This document shows, piece after piece, positions 18,608 through 28,596 of a stretch of DNA of 64,000 nucleotides. Source of the DNA: Reichenbachiella carrageenanivorans (lineage in GTDB: Bacteria; Bacteroidota; Bacteroidia; Cytophagales; Cyclobacteriaceae); assembly GCF_025639805.1 (NCBI RefSeq), contig NZ_CP106735.1:2575501-2639500 (forward strand), written 5' to 3'. Position 1 is the stretch's first letter. Each line of letters begins with the position of its first letter. A program made the translations under genes and the position numbers. Under the pieces are notes generated by a model that saw nothing but the letters and a program-made list of their open reading frames with translations, was not told the origin of the DNA and did no database searches.

Positions 18608-19666
18608 ATGAACCTAACTAAGCCTTTCTATGACCTCGGGTCTAAGATATTTTCTGTGCTCTTTTTTGTATTGATGACTGCCACGATGATTTCTTGCAGT
18701 AGCGACGAGGCCGAAGAAATCACCTGCAAATTTACCGCTGCTGCTACAGTAGCCGACGACAAAATCACGCTGACCCTCACCGATGGCAAAGCTCCCTTCG
18801 CCTACGTGATCACCTATACCGGTGGCGCTACGCAAGAAGGCACTACTTCTGACAACCCCGCCACGATCACGGCCAACGAAAACGAAGACGCTGCTATCGC
18901 GATCAGCGATGCCAACAAATGTACCGCTACCGCCACCGCTACTCAGCCAGAGATAGAGTGCGAACTCAAAGCCACGGCAGTAGCCTCCGATGGCACCATC
19001 ACGCTGACCCTCACAGGAGGTAAATCTCCCTATGCCTATGTGATCACCTACGACGGAGGCACCACGCAAGAAGGCACTACCTCTGACAACCCCGCCACGA
19101 TCACGGCCGACGAAAACAAAGACGCGACTATCTCGATCACCGATGCCGACGACTGTACAGCCACCACGCAAGTGACCGCCGAGGACCTCACTTCCCTGCT
19201 CGACACCCGAGACGACCAGCGCTACAAAATCGTGACCATCGGCACCCAAACTTGGCTCGCCGAGAACTTCAACTACGATGCGACTGGATCACTATGCTAC
19301 GACGATGATGCGACCAACTGTGAAACCTATGGTAAGCTCTACGACTGGGCTACAGCTACCGCAGATGACTTCGCACCTGAAGGGTGGAGATTGCCTACTA
19401 AGGATGAAAGAGATGCGCTCAAGACTTTCTTAGGAGACGACTCAGGGACTAAATTGAAAGAAGGAGGCTCTAGTGGGTTTGAGGCTCTTTTAGGGGGAGC
19501 CCTAACTAGTGACTTTTTATTAGAGGGGACAGCCGGATATTTCTGGACATCAACAGCTGAGAGTGAAGTAGATGCATATTATTTCTATGTAAATGCTTCT
19601 GTGGATATTAAAGATAACTTTAATGCCAAAACCTCCAAATTTTATGCGCGACTGATTAGAGGTTAA
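18608..19666 (+). CDS. FISUMP-domain lipoprotein with two SprB-like repeats
   Basis: This is a 352-aa putative lipoprotein with a long hydrophobic leader and lipobox TATMISC at residues ~26-32. Residues ~37-115 and ~117-195 are two close copies of a SprB-type repeat: each has ITLTLT.GK.P.AYVITY and the shared core TTSDNPATITA, then AxISITDAD-like and a Cys. Residues ~203-352 are a FISUMP (Fib_succ_major) domain with IGTQTWLAENFNYD, CYDDDATNCETYGKLYDW and PEGWRLPTKDERDALK. Such proteins are surface lipoproteins in Bacteroidota, with no defined activity. Base composition changes inside the gene: the repeat half is GC-rich and the last ~100 codons are AT-rich. It is followed closely by the T9SS-secreted protein gene and may be co-transcribed with it. 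Confidence 0.85.
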   Translation: MNLTKPFYDLGSKIFSVLFFVLMTATMISCSSDEAEEITCKFTAAATVADDKITLTLTDGKAPFAYVITYTGGATQEGTTSDNPATITANENEDAAIAISDANKCTATATATQPEIECELKATAVASDGTITLTLTGGKSPYAYVITYDGGTTQEGTTSDNPATITADENKDATISITDADDCTATTQVTAEDLTSLLDTRDDQRYKIVTIGTQTWLAENFNYDATGSLCYDDDATNCETYGKLYDWATATADDFAPEGWRLPTKDERDALKTFLGDDSGTKLKEGGSSGFEALLGGALTSDFLLEGTAGYFWTSTAESEVDAYYFYVNASVDIKDNFNAKTSKFYARLIRG

Positions 19667-19677
19667 AGTGCAATAAA

Positions 19678-19685
19678 TAAGTTTG
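19678..19685 (+). promoter_or_regulatory. Possible -7 promoter element (TAAGTTTG)
   Basis: TAAGTTTG matches the Bacteroidota -7 consensus TAnnTTTG exactly and lies 15 bases before the 19700 start codon. No good TTG is seen at the -33 position, so this is weak evidence for a separate promoter of the large secreted protein gene. Confidence 0.25.
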
Positions 19686-19699
19686 TTATGGAATATTAA

Positions 19700-22600
19700 A
19701 TGATTATCATGAAGAATATTATCTTTTGGCTGTTAATAATGGTGTCAAATGTAGCTTTTTGTGCTAAACCAGATACTTTGAGTACAGAATTTACCCCTGT
19801 ATATTCTAAGAATATTGTTTCTCCGTTTGTATCTTTCTTGAAAATTAATTTTGATATTCCTGTTAATGACCCAAGTTTAACTCTATCTATATTTCCTAAT
19901 CCGGAGAATATAAATTTAATATCCCCAGATTGGGATGAAGCATTTCCAAATAAAATTCGGCTAAAGTTTAATACAGCCTTAGCCTATGGGACTGCATATA
20001 CAATTACTATGACTGATGTGATAGATGCCAGTGACCCTGGTACGTATGTTGACCCTGACAATGCTAGTAATTATAAGTCTGATATCTCCTACACCTTCAC
20101 CACAGCCCCTGCCCCTAGCATCGTAGACCTAGGAGATCAGGGGATTGTCTGTCTGCGAGACTATCTTGAGCTAGACGATATCGTGATCAATGAAGGTCAT
20201 GCCGCAAATTTTCAATCCTCAGGTACGGTAGCATTTTCCGTACCCGAGGGTTTTAGGTTTGAAAGCACCGGCAGTGTCGCGATAGGCGATGGTGTAGATG
20301 GTGACGACATATCCGATGCCGTATTGAGTTATTCAAATGATGATACAAGGATGCTGCTGACCTATACCGTGAGTGCAGCAGCTACAGCGGAGCTGGATCA
20401 GATGACTGTCAGCGGCGTGCGCGTCCGAGCGGTAGGCGAGTCGCTGAGCAGCGCCACCACGTACAATCTCAAGATAGCGAGTGCTACAGGTATAGATGGA
20501 GAAGACTTCGCAACCGACGCCACAGTAGCCAGTTTTGCGGTCAACAATACAAACCTCAAGGTGACCCTGAATGACAAACCACAGGGCGAGACAGGGGCTT
20601 CGGTAGTTTCAGGGGAGCTGCGCATCTGCGCAACTACCGAAATATACCTGTCAGGAAGTAGATCCGATGGGCATACGGGTACCATTAGTTATTTTGTAGG
20701 AGAAGAGGATGGGTTAGGAGATATCAACTACACCCTCTTGCCTGGAGTCGATGGCAACCTGGAGATCAGTGAGGATGCATTGAAGGACTACTTGGACAAT
20801 GCAAATGAAGTATACCCTATCTATGTTTATGAAGTTATAGAAACGAACGAATTGGTGACGTGCCCCAGAGCCTATTCTGATGTGATCACGATTGTATCGT
20901 CAGCGCAAGAAATCACATCTACCGACTATGATTTCAAACCAGAAAGCACACCAAGTTCGATCATTACACCATATGTGGGCAATGATATCAAATTTTCACA
21001 CAAAATAAATGGCGGACACCTAACGGCTATCAAAACCATACCAGGCCTCACCCAGACGATCGAGGATATCGATCCTTATATCGGCAATACATTGACCATA
21101 AGCTCTTTGGATATAGCCGATGCTAGTGACAATGTAGAACTACAAGTCCTTTATGAAATGAAATCTTCGGATACGCGTGGGGGGTGTATACTTGATGTAG
21201 ATACCTTAGATTATACCATATTGCCAATCCCTAACATCGAAAGCGAAACCAACCTAAATCCCTATTACTGTCCAGGCAATAGTAGTGTGATTCCTATTCA
21301 ATTTCACCCCAGAAATGCCTACAATACTGGAGGTCAGTATTATACAATCATCAGTGTGACGGGCAGTATAGGTGGAGCAATTACTGGTAATGTCAATCCA
21401 GATTGGGATCCCATTTCAGATAAAGAAACAGGCTTTTCTCTAGATTTGGGAGCAGCTTACGCCAATAAAGTTGGAGAAGAATCTACGCTGTTTTTGACGG
21501 TCGAATACAAGGGAGCGAAGCGCATATACATTCCTCGATATAAGACGGACTGTACGTACACCTCTAGAGCGAGATACACGTTGTGTTATGATAATCCCTC
21601 TTGTTCGATCACTTATAGTACATATGACGAGGTAGTGGCAAATAATTGTATATCCAATCCAAGTTGTTCAATTATTGAAATAGAAGAGGTTTCTGAAGCA
21701 TCATGTTCACAAGTCTTTATAGGCAATGATATTGACTATGTTGAAGATCCAACGATCCAAACGGCACCTTATTTTATAGCGTTACCCGCAGATGTACCAC
21801 TTGCGTTTACTACGGTTGATCGAGAGCCGTTGGCGTCTGTGTTTTGTGATGGCGAAGGTCAGGTGTTGCTATTGGGTACTCCTGGGTCTACCTTTCTGGA
21901 CAAGACCTATGAGCTGCGCAATAAAGACAATGGCGAAACGCAAACCTTGGAAGAGTACAGTTTTTCGCCAGGCGAAGCTGGACTTGAACCGAATAACAAC
22001 GGGTATGAACTGACTTACAATTACGAAGTCAGTGCTTGTGTATTTACTGCTCAGATGGATATTGAAATCATAGATAGACCAAGTACACCACAGCTAGCGA
22101 GTGGGCTGAATAGAAAAATACAGGATGGAACAAACGTATCTATCGTAGAGCATTGTTTGGGAGATGATCTCATTCCGCTCCTACCTCTCGATAGACAGGA
22201 AAATTATCGATTTATTTGGAAAAATGACTTAGGCACGCCCATCGATACCACAACGGCTGAGGCCTTTTTGCCCAAGGATCGCTTTTCCAGCGAAATAGCC
22301 TCCGAAGTAGGGCTATACAGATATTCGGTAGAGGTCAACGATAAGGTAGGAGAGTGCTCTGGAGATCCAGTCACCTTTTACTACCAGGTAGGCGCCAAGC
22401 CTTCAGCGGATTTTGATTATGAATCAGATTGTGAATCCAATCTAGTGTTTACCCCCTCTGTGCAGCATGCCCATTCGGTGCCCAATCGCGATACACTTCA
22501 GACCTTCACTTGGGATTTTGAATTGACCGATGTATTGGATGAGCGCGAAGTAGCTCCCGGAAGCGATATGCTGGCCAACTATGCCTATGCTACATCGGGC

Positions 22601-24277
22601 ACCTACGACGTGAAGTTAGAAACCAAAACCTCCGTGGGCTGTATAGACACTGTGACTAAGCGAGTGACTGTCTTGGGTAAAATAAATATCGACAATAGCG
22701 CAGGAGCCGACGTGCAGTATCACGAGCAGTTTGATACAGGCCATGGAGGTTGGATATCTACCACCGAGGGAGATGCCACTGGCGCCAAGAATAGCAGCTG
22801 GCAATACGTAGACGATGCCCTAGGCCAGTACTGGCATGCAGATGGCAATAATGACGAATACAGCTGGCTGGTCAGCCCCTGTATAGACATCAGCCAGTGG
22901 GAGTCGCCCAAAGTAAGAGCGGATTTATTTGTAGATACCCCCGAAAACGAGGGCGTGGTACTCGAATACCGCGTAGATGGTACTGATGCTTGGCAAGCTG
23001 TAGGGCAGTATCAAGGCGGTTACAATTGGTACAATAGCAACAGTATCCTAGCAGGTCCTGGTACGGGTATCGTAGGATGGACAGGTGCATCAGAAGTGAA
23101 CGGCTTCACAACTGTCGCCTACAGCCTGAGTGAAGTCAAAGCCGCAGCAGGTGATCAGATGGTTCAACTGAGATTTGCTACCGCTAGCCTCGATCTTTCT
23201 TATCGCGAAAACGAACCACAACTTGGTCAAGGTTTTGGACTCGCCAGCGTCTCTATAGAGGAAAAAAAGCGCATCAGTCTATTGGAGCATTCGACCAATA
23301 TGAATGCGCCTGACTATGAAGCCGAGCGCCTCCTAGTAGATGCATTTGCCAAGGAGCTAGACGATGTGATTTATATCGAATATCATACCCAGCATCCGAT
23401 TCCTGACGAACTATATTATGGCTATCATTTTAATAGCAATACGAGCAACGACCAAGGAGCCAAGAGTAAAAACATTGGCAGTACTTCCTTCAATGGTACC
23501 ACGGGAGCAGCCGATAGTTTCGAAGAAGGATGGGTTGCGCAGCAGTATAGCTATGAGTCTCTCATTTCCCCTGCCTTTGATGTGGCGCTAGAGTATGGCG
23601 AATACGCCCCAGGGGAGCCGCTTCGGGTTTCAGCTTCGGCTGTACGAAACAGTATGCCTTATATTCCGCTGGACACAGCGAGTCAGGAGCTGCTGCTGAT
23701 GCTAAATATAGCAGTGGTAGAAAAAAACGTAATTACATCCGATGGCAAGCAGCATCAAAATGTGCTGATCAAATTCTTGCCAGACTACGGCGCGGATTTT
23801 AAGTGGGCCGATTGGGATGTGGCACTCGGAGAAAGCCTCAGCGCTGAAGTGGAGTGGCAAGTGCCCGTAGCGGCCGATCCTAACCAATTTGCACTGATCG
23901 CTTGGGTTGAAAAAACCAACACCTCGAAAGACAATAAAATTACCATCCGACCAGAAATTTTGCAGGCGGTTCAGGTGGACATCGATGAGTCGTTGGTCGC
24001 TGTGCCAGTCACTGCAGTCGAAACGCTACAAGAGCCACATTATACACTGTACCCAGTACCAGCGCATGATCAGCTCATGGTTAGCAAAAAAGGGCAGTCG
24101 ATCCCTGCTTCTGGCTGGGCGATCCACAATGTGTTTGGCCAGGAAGTAGCGGCTGGCAGTACACGACCAGTGAATGGTGCGCTTGTGATAGATCTGTCTG
24201 ATTTAGGGGTGGGGACGTACATTCTCCAACTCCGCAATAGCGAAGGGCAATTTTATGAGCGCTTTGTGAAGAGGTAG
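19700..24277 (+). CDS. Large T9SS-secreted multidomain surface protein
   Basis: This 1525-aa protein may start at 19700 or at the second ATG at 19709 (MKNIIFWLLIMVSNVAFCA, a clear signal peptide). Order of parts: a bacterial Ig-like domain (~35-135, SPDWDEAFPNKIRLKFNTAL), long strand-rich repeats with many Cys, a PKD domain (~898-990, ADFDYESDC ... FTWDFELTD ... YATSGTYDVKLETKT), a jelly-roll or choice-of-anchor-J-like region (~1010-1190, YHEQFDTGHGGW, SWLVSPCIDIS), and a C-terminal T9SS type A sorting domain (~1445-1525, YTLYPVPAHDQLMVSKKG, GTYILQLRNSEGQFYERFVKR). The last 80 residues direct export by the gliding-linked secretion system. No catalytic domain is recognised, so adhesion or matrix binding is a guess. 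Confidence 0.88.
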   Translation: MIIMKNIIFWLLIMVSNVAFCAKPDTLSTEFTPVYSKNIVSPFVSFLKINFDIPVNDPSLTLSIFPNPENINLISPDWDEAFPNKIRLKFNTALAYGTAYTITMTDVIDASDPGTYVDPDNASNYKSDISYTFTTAPAPSIVDLGDQGIVCLRDYLELDDIVINEGHAANFQSSGTVAFSVPEGFRFESTGSVAIGDGVDGDDISDAVLSYSNDDTRMLLTYTVSAAATAELDQMTVSGVRVRAVGESLSSATTYNLKIASATGIDGEDFATDATVASFAVNNTNLKVTLNDKPQGETGASVVSGELRICATTEIYLSGSRSDGHTGTISYFVGEEDGLGDINYTLLPGVDGNLEISEDALKDYLDNANEVYPIYVYEVIETNELVTCPRAYSDVITIVSSAQEITSTDYDFKPESTPSSIITPYVGNDIKFSHKINGGHLTAIKTIPGLTQTIEDIDPYIGNTLTISSLDIADASDNVELQVLYEMKSSDTRGGCILDVDTLDYTILPIPNIESETNLNPYYCPGNSSVIPIQFHPRNAYNTGGQYYTIISVTGSIGGAITGNVNPDWDPISDKETGFSLDLGAAYANKVGEESTLFLTVEYKGAKRIYIPRYKTDCTYTSRARYTLCYDNPSCSITYSTYDEVVANNCISNPSCSIIEIEEVSEASCSQVFIGNDIDYVEDPTIQTAPYFIALPADVPLAFTTVDREPLASVFCDGEGQVLLLGTPGSTFLDKTYELRNKDNGETQTLEEYSFSPGEAGLEPNNNGYELTYNYEVSACVFTAQMDIEIIDRPSTPQLASGLNRKIQDGTNVSIVEHCLGDDLIPLLPLDRQENYRFIWKNDLGTPIDTTTAEAFLPKDRFSSEIASEVGLYRYSVEVNDKVGECSGDPVTFYYQVGAKPSADFDYESDCESNLVFTPSVQHAHSVPNRDTLQTFTWDFELTDVLDEREVAPGSDMLANYAYATSGTYDVKLETKTSVGCIDTVTKRVTVLGKINIDNSAGADVQYHEQFDTGHGGWISTTEGDATGAKNSSWQYVDDALGQYWHADGNNDEYSWLVSPCIDISQWESPKVRADLFVDTPENEGVVLEYRVDGTDAWQAVGQYQGGYNWYNSNSILAGPGTGIVGWTGASEVNGFTTVAYSLSEVKAAAGDQMVQLRFATASLDLSYRENEPQLGQGFGLASVSIEEKKRISLLEHSTNMNAPDYEAERLLVDAFAKELDDVIYIEYHTQHPIPDELYYGYHFNSNTSNDQGAKSKNIGSTSFNGTTGAADSFEEGWVAQQYSYESLISPAFDVALEYGEYAPGEPLRVSASAVRNSMPYIPLDTASQELLLMLNIAVVEKNVITSDGKQHQNVLIKFLPDYGADFKWADWDVALGESLSAEVEWQVPVAADPNQFALIAWVEKTNTSKDNKITIRPEILQAVQVDIDESLVAVPVTAVETLQEPHYTLYPVPAHDQLMVSKKGQSIPASGWAIHNVFGQEVAAGSTRPVNGALVIDLSDLGVGTYILQLRNSEGQFYERFVKR

Positions 24278-24310
24278 CTGGGAGTCGAGAGGCAAGGCTT
24301 TAGAGAAATG

Positions 24311-24345
24311 ATTGGGTAGCGTCTGCTTGGTAGTCGCTACCCAAT
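24311..24345. terminator. Hairpin after the T9SS protein gene
   Basis: ATTGGGTAGCG (24311-24321) and CGCTACCCAAT (24335-24345) form a perfect 11-bp stem with a 13-nt loop, 33 bp past the stop codon. There is no U-run after the stem, so it may be a terminator of weak form or an mRNA-stabilising hairpin. Confidence 0.5.
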
Positions 24346-24510
24346 TATCGCCTGGCAGATTTGTCCATGAGATATCTTCACTCGATCTGTCTTCGAAAAT
24401 GACAAACTATGTGAGGGGGCTTTATATTTTAAAATGAATAGACTAGTTTTAGTTTTTTTAAATCCATATTTCAGGGTTAAACCCAAACCAACCAACCACC
24501 AATCTAACCT

Positions 24511-27500
24511 ATGGGGACAGAGATAGCCTATGTAGATGCTATAGAAGACAAGAGAAGGTCTCCCTACGATAGTGAGGAATCGTATGTATCTGCGTCTTGC
24601 AAGACGGACGAAGAGCGTAGGATCGTAAGAGAAGTGGCGGCTTTCGATGCCAAGTTTGCTTCGGTGAAGGACAACAGCTTTGAAGCCATTAGAGCAGAGC
24701 TAGAGGAGTTAGAAAGTCTCAGTATCAAGCACAAATACAAGCAAGAGCCTGCCCCGCAACCTGCCCAACCGTCTCTGCGAAAAAAGGCACCTAGCCAAAG
24801 ATCCACAGGGCAGCGGCCAGGGGTCAAACCTAAAAGCCAGCAGCCACCAGGTGTGGCAGACAAAAGTGCACACTTGGCCAAGCTCAAAGACATCACCGAA
24901 CGACGACGACTCAAGGCGGCGTTCAATAAAGGGATTATGAAATATTATCGTGGGCTGAAAAATAGCCTGCTCACGTCTGCGCCATCCCGCCGTGCCAAGG
25001 AGTCGATGCGCACCAAGTTCAAGCGGTTTGACAACAGGATGATGCAAAGCGGCCACGCCTTTGGGTCAGCGCCTTTTGTGTCGGCTCTCAAGGCCGAATT
25101 TCCGGGTATCAAATGGGAAATGGCCGTCGAGACCTTCGATGATTCGACATCCGAAGCACCCACGCCTGCAGTAGCCCCTAAGTCACCTGATACAGGTGGG
25201 GCAAGTGCTGTGCCTCAAGAAGCGCAGACCCAAGCCGCCGCTCCCATGCCAACGGCCGCCACGCAACCTACCCAAAACCCAGAGATCGATACACCTACCG
25301 AAGCCAAGCAGGTCGATCAAAAAAATACAGCACCAGCTGCCGTGGCCACAGGGGTAGGTACTCCTGCTCTAATAAAGAGCTACCTGCAGCAACCCCCGAG
25401 TCAGATTATAAATACGGTAAAAACCACTTCTGGGCAAGCAGATAGTGCAATACAGGATGATGCGCAAGCAGCCTTAAAAGGTTTGACTGAGGTCACTGTT
25501 GCTAATAACATGCCTTTGGGGGACCGCCCTGCGCCACCCCAAGAAGCATTGAAAATGCCAGATGTCCCTGCGTTTAAAAATGAAAAGGCCAGCCAGCCAG
25601 TGGAGGAATTGCTGCAAAAAGAAAAAATACAGCCTGTCAAAGCGATAGAGGACACAGCCGAAGGTGAGGTAAGCGAATGGCCAGCCTTAGATACAGATCT
25701 TGGTTCAGCACCGTCATTGTCTTTGTCGGGAGATACCGACCCCGAAAATCTTACGGCGTTTGAATCCCAAGGACAAGCTGCAAGCCTCGAAGCACAGCGT
25801 AGAGCCAATAAACTAGCCGCCCAACCCAAAGGGCTGGAGCAAATAGGCGTTAGTGGAGAAGCGCAAAGCATACAGTCTAATGTGGGGGCACCTTCATTAG
25901 AGACATTGGATATCAATGTTGATGAAGTCAAAATCACCGTTCCAGAAGTTGAGGCAGCTTTCGACAAAGAGGCAGGAGCATCTGTGGGGCAGCAATTGGC
26001 TGAGCAAGAAGCCAAACTCGATGCAGCCAAAGCCCAGCTAGACGCTGGTAGCACAGCAGCCAAACAGGATTTTGAGTCCAAGATGTCTGGAGAGATAGAA
26101 GCTGTCGCTCAAAAACAAAAAGAAGCACAGCTCATTGCTCAAAAACAAACAGAGGCGCATCAAGCCAGTTGGCAAGCAGAAAATCAAAAGTTGATAGACG
26201 ATCATCAACACCAAAGCGAAGCAGCACGCCGTAGTAGCGATCAGCAGATCCATGAGCAAGTCCAGAAAACTGATGCACAAGTCAGTAGTACCCTTGCCAA
26301 AGCTCAACAAAAAGCTGATGAGGCAGTCAGCAAGACTCACAAGGAAGTCGAGACTGTATCTAAAGAAACCGAGAAAGACAAAAGCCTCTGGGATCAGGCT
26401 ACAGATTATGTAGCGTCCGTTTATAACAACCTTAAAGAAGCGGTCAATCACATATTTGATGCCCTCATTCAAGCAGTCAATAGTATCATAGAGATGGCTA
26501 AGACTGCTGTGTCTGCCGTGATAGATTTAGGGAAAAAGCTGATTGTAGGTTTTATCAAGACCTTTGGTGAAATCCTCAAAGCAGCCATCAAAGTATTGTT
26601 TGCGGCCTTCCCTCGTATAGCCAAGAAATTTGAGACCCTCATCGATGCAGCCATCTCCTATGCGATCTCTGCCGTACAAAAACTGGCCGACCTGCTCAAA
26701 GCAGCCATTCAAGCCTTGCTGGATTTTGTTGCCACAGTGATCGTGGCTTATATCCAAGCCTACCAAGCGATCGTCAATATGGTCCTCTCTGCGATAGAGG
26801 CTATTGCCAAAGTACTAAAAGCCGCCCTTCAAGGCATCACTCACCTGGTCTTGTCTGCACAGCAGTCACCCAGCCAGTTTTGGGGACAGCTATCCGAGGA
26901 GTTGCTGGGGCAGGATGTGACCCGACCACTACCCAATGAGATCATCCCTCCTGCCGTGGAGACCGCTCCCAGTACCAACGAGCTAAAGGATCTGATAGCG
27001 TCGAGTCCAGTCTCTGCCAATGACGCCAGTATCCTCCACAAAACATCCTACGAAGCGGGTGATTTCAGTGTAGAGCCGAGCCCAAGTGAAGTCACACTTG
27101 ATGGAGGACTCATGAGAGACCTCAGCCTATTGGGAGATGGGACACATGAGTTTGGGCACAACGACCAAGACATCCAAGGGCTAAAAGCAGATGCACTGCA
27201 ACAAGATGATACCACCGCAGAGGTCACGGAGACTACATCGGTCGATACACAGTCTGCCAGTCCTGATCTGGTAGGTCCCTTTCACACGCCGGGCGAACGA
27301 GCAACCTTCCTCATCGGTCAGATGAAAGATGGCGTGATGAAGTGGCTGGGCGAAAACAAAGTAGCCATCCTCGCAGGATTGATCGCTGGCATCACAGGAG
27401 TGATCCTCGCCAATATACTCACAGGCGGTGCGATCATGGCAGCTTTGCCACTGATCATGCAGCTCATGAGCGCCTACTTCGCCGCAGAGCTGGTCTATCA

Positions 27501-28596
27501 GGTAGCCAAGCGACTGGGTAGTTATCTTTCTAGCGCATGGCCAGGCAATCTGGTCGAGGGAGCCAAACACCTCGCCAGGGCCTTTGTGATCCTGGCCATC
27601 GAACTGCTCATGGCCCTTCTCTTTGGAGCCAAAGGAGCCATGAAAGCCGCCAAGGGAGCTGCCAAAACAGCCAAAGGAGGTAGGAAAAGCGCTCAACAAG
27701 CCGTCAAAGCAGGTGCTAAACAATACATCAAGAATCAACAACAAGCAGCACGCAAGCTAGCAGCCGTCTCCCAAGGTGGTGCCCAAGCAGCTATCAAAAA
27801 CGGGAAGTTCGTGATGAAGGGCGTGAAGAAGAGCACACTCAAAGGCGCCAAATCTATCGACGACCTGACTCAAAAACTCATGAAGCAGCTTCGTTTCAAG
27901 AAGTTCCGCTTCACCCTCAAGCAGCGCAGATTCAAACTCGAAGGACAGGTCAACCCCTGGGTACTGCTGGCGAGTGGGAAAATAGAAGATCGAGACATCG
28001 ATGGCAATGTCGGTGACCTAGTCAAAAAAGCAGACGGTTCAATAGAAGGAGTGATAGTCGGCACACGAGGTAGCAAAGGTGGTCCGAAGGGAGCAAAGAG
28101 TGCGTATGTAGATGACCTACAATTGGATGAAGCGAAGGCCATAGATGAATTCGAAGCACTCACGGATAAAAACATGACTGATATCTCCCGTGGTGACAAA
28201 ATTCGGGGTGGCGCAAAAAGTGAAAGAGTATCTTTAAGGAAGGAAGTCAGAGATGAAATATATAGGAAAGCAAATACTGGTCGTTTAGATGAAAATGGCT
28301 ATTCTATATATAGAGATATGAAAACCAGAAAGGATATTCCCAACTACGGTACACATTACCCTGACAAAACACCTCTGGGACACGACCACCCCAAAGCAGG
28401 GCAACCGGTACCTGAAAACTTGGTAGGTAAACCACGGGCAGATATTGGGCATGCACCAGGTGAGGCCTGGAAAGATAGGTTGGCTCAACACAAAAGGGAC
28501 GGACTGAGTCGGGAGAAAATTATAGAGTTGGAAAACAATCCTAAGTGGTATGTGTTAGAGGAAAGAAGTTCAAACAGAAGTAGAAAATTAGACTAA
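24511..28596 (+). CDS. Putative eCIS cargo / polymorphic toxin with GH-E (HNH/Endo VII) nuclease tip
   Basis: This 1361-aa protein has a modular layout. Residues 1-200 are charged and partly helical. About 200-300 is a low-complexity P/A/Q/T-rich linker. About 490-640 is Q/A/K-rich coiled coil. About 640-785 holds repeated amphipathic helices (AVDLGKKLIVGFIK-like). About 940-1040 is a hydrophobic region (AILAGLIAGITGVILANILTG). About 1130-1245 is a linker starting KFRFTLKQRRFKLEGQVNPW. About 1250-1361 is the tip. The tip has IGHAPGEAW, ENNPKWYVLEE and SSNRS, the conserved Gly-His, Glu and Asn-Arg-Ser pattern of GH-E nucleases in the HNH/Endo VII superfamily. There is no signal peptide. The hydrophobic core and the WVLL-ASG linker resemble cargo proteins of other eCIS loci as I recall them. 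The stop codon overlaps the ankyrin gene start. Confidence 0.8.
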   Translation: MGTEIAYVDAIEDKRRSPYDSEESYVSASCKTDEERRIVREVAAFDAKFASVKDNSFEAIRAELEELESLSIKHKYKQEPAPQPAQPSLRKKAPSQRSTGQRPGVKPKSQQPPGVADKSAHLAKLKDITERRRLKAAFNKGIMKYYRGLKNSLLTSAPSRRAKESMRTKFKRFDNRMMQSGHAFGSAPFVSALKAEFPGIKWEMAVETFDDSTSEAPTPAVAPKSPDTGGASAVPQEAQTQAAAPMPTAATQPTQNPEIDTPTEAKQVDQKNTAPAAVATGVGTPALIKSYLQQPPSQIINTVKTTSGQADSAIQDDAQAALKGLTEVTVANNMPLGDRPAPPQEALKMPDVPAFKNEKASQPVEELLQKEKIQPVKAIEDTAEGEVSEWPALDTDLGSAPSLSLSGDTDPENLTAFESQGQAASLEAQRRANKLAAQPKGLEQIGVSGEAQSIQSNVGAPSLETLDINVDEVKITVPEVEAAFDKEAGASVGQQLAEQEAKLDAAKAQLDAGSTAAKQDFESKMSGEIEAVAQKQKEAQLIAQKQTEAHQASWQAENQKLIDDHQHQSEAARRSSDQQIHEQVQKTDAQVSSTLAKAQQKADEAVSKTHKEVETVSKETEKDKSLWDQATDYVASVYNNLKEAVNHIFDALIQAVNSIIEMAKTAVSAVIDLGKKLIVGFIKTFGEILKAAIKVLFAAFPRIAKKFETLIDAAISYAISAVQKLADLLKAAIQALLDFVATVIVAYIQAYQAIVNMVLSAIEAIAKVLKAALQGITHLVLSAQQSPSQFWGQLSEELLGQDVTRPLPNEIIPPAVETAPSTNELKDLIASSPVSANDASILHKTSYEAGDFSVEPSPSEVTLDGGLMRDLSLLGDGTHEFGHNDQDIQGLKADALQQDDTTAEVTETTSVDTQSASPDLVGPFHTPGERATFLIGQMKDGVMKWLGENKVAILAGLIAGITGVILANILTGGAIMAALPLIMQLMSAYFAAELVYQVAKRLGSYLSSAWPGNLVEGAKHLARAFVILAIELLMALLFGAKGAMKAAKGAAKTAKGGRKSAQQAVKAGAKQYIKNQQQAARKLAAVSQGGAQAAIKNGKFVMKGVKKSTLKGAKSIDDLTQKLMKQLRFKKFRFTLKQRRFKLEGQVNPWVLLASGKIEDRDIDGNVGDLVKKADGSIEGVIVGTRGSKGGPKGAKSAYVDDLQLDEAKAIDEFEALTDKNMTDISRGDKIRGGAKSERVSLRKEVRDEIYRKANTGRLDENGYSIYRDMKTRKDIPNYGTHYPDKTPLGHDHPKAGQPVPENLVGKPRADIGHAPGEAWKDRLAQHKRDGLSREKIIELENNPKWYVLEERSSNRSRKLD

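Noticed and set aside
18614..19249. 211-codon antisense frame, glycine and aspartate rich
   Set aside because: It mirrors the GC-rich SprB-repeat half of the FISUMP lipoprotein gene; it is a composition effect.
25401..26081. 226-codon antisense frame rich in Ser and Ala
   Set aside because: It lies opposite the coiled-coil and linker part of the toxin gene, whose coding strand is clear; no start context or domain.
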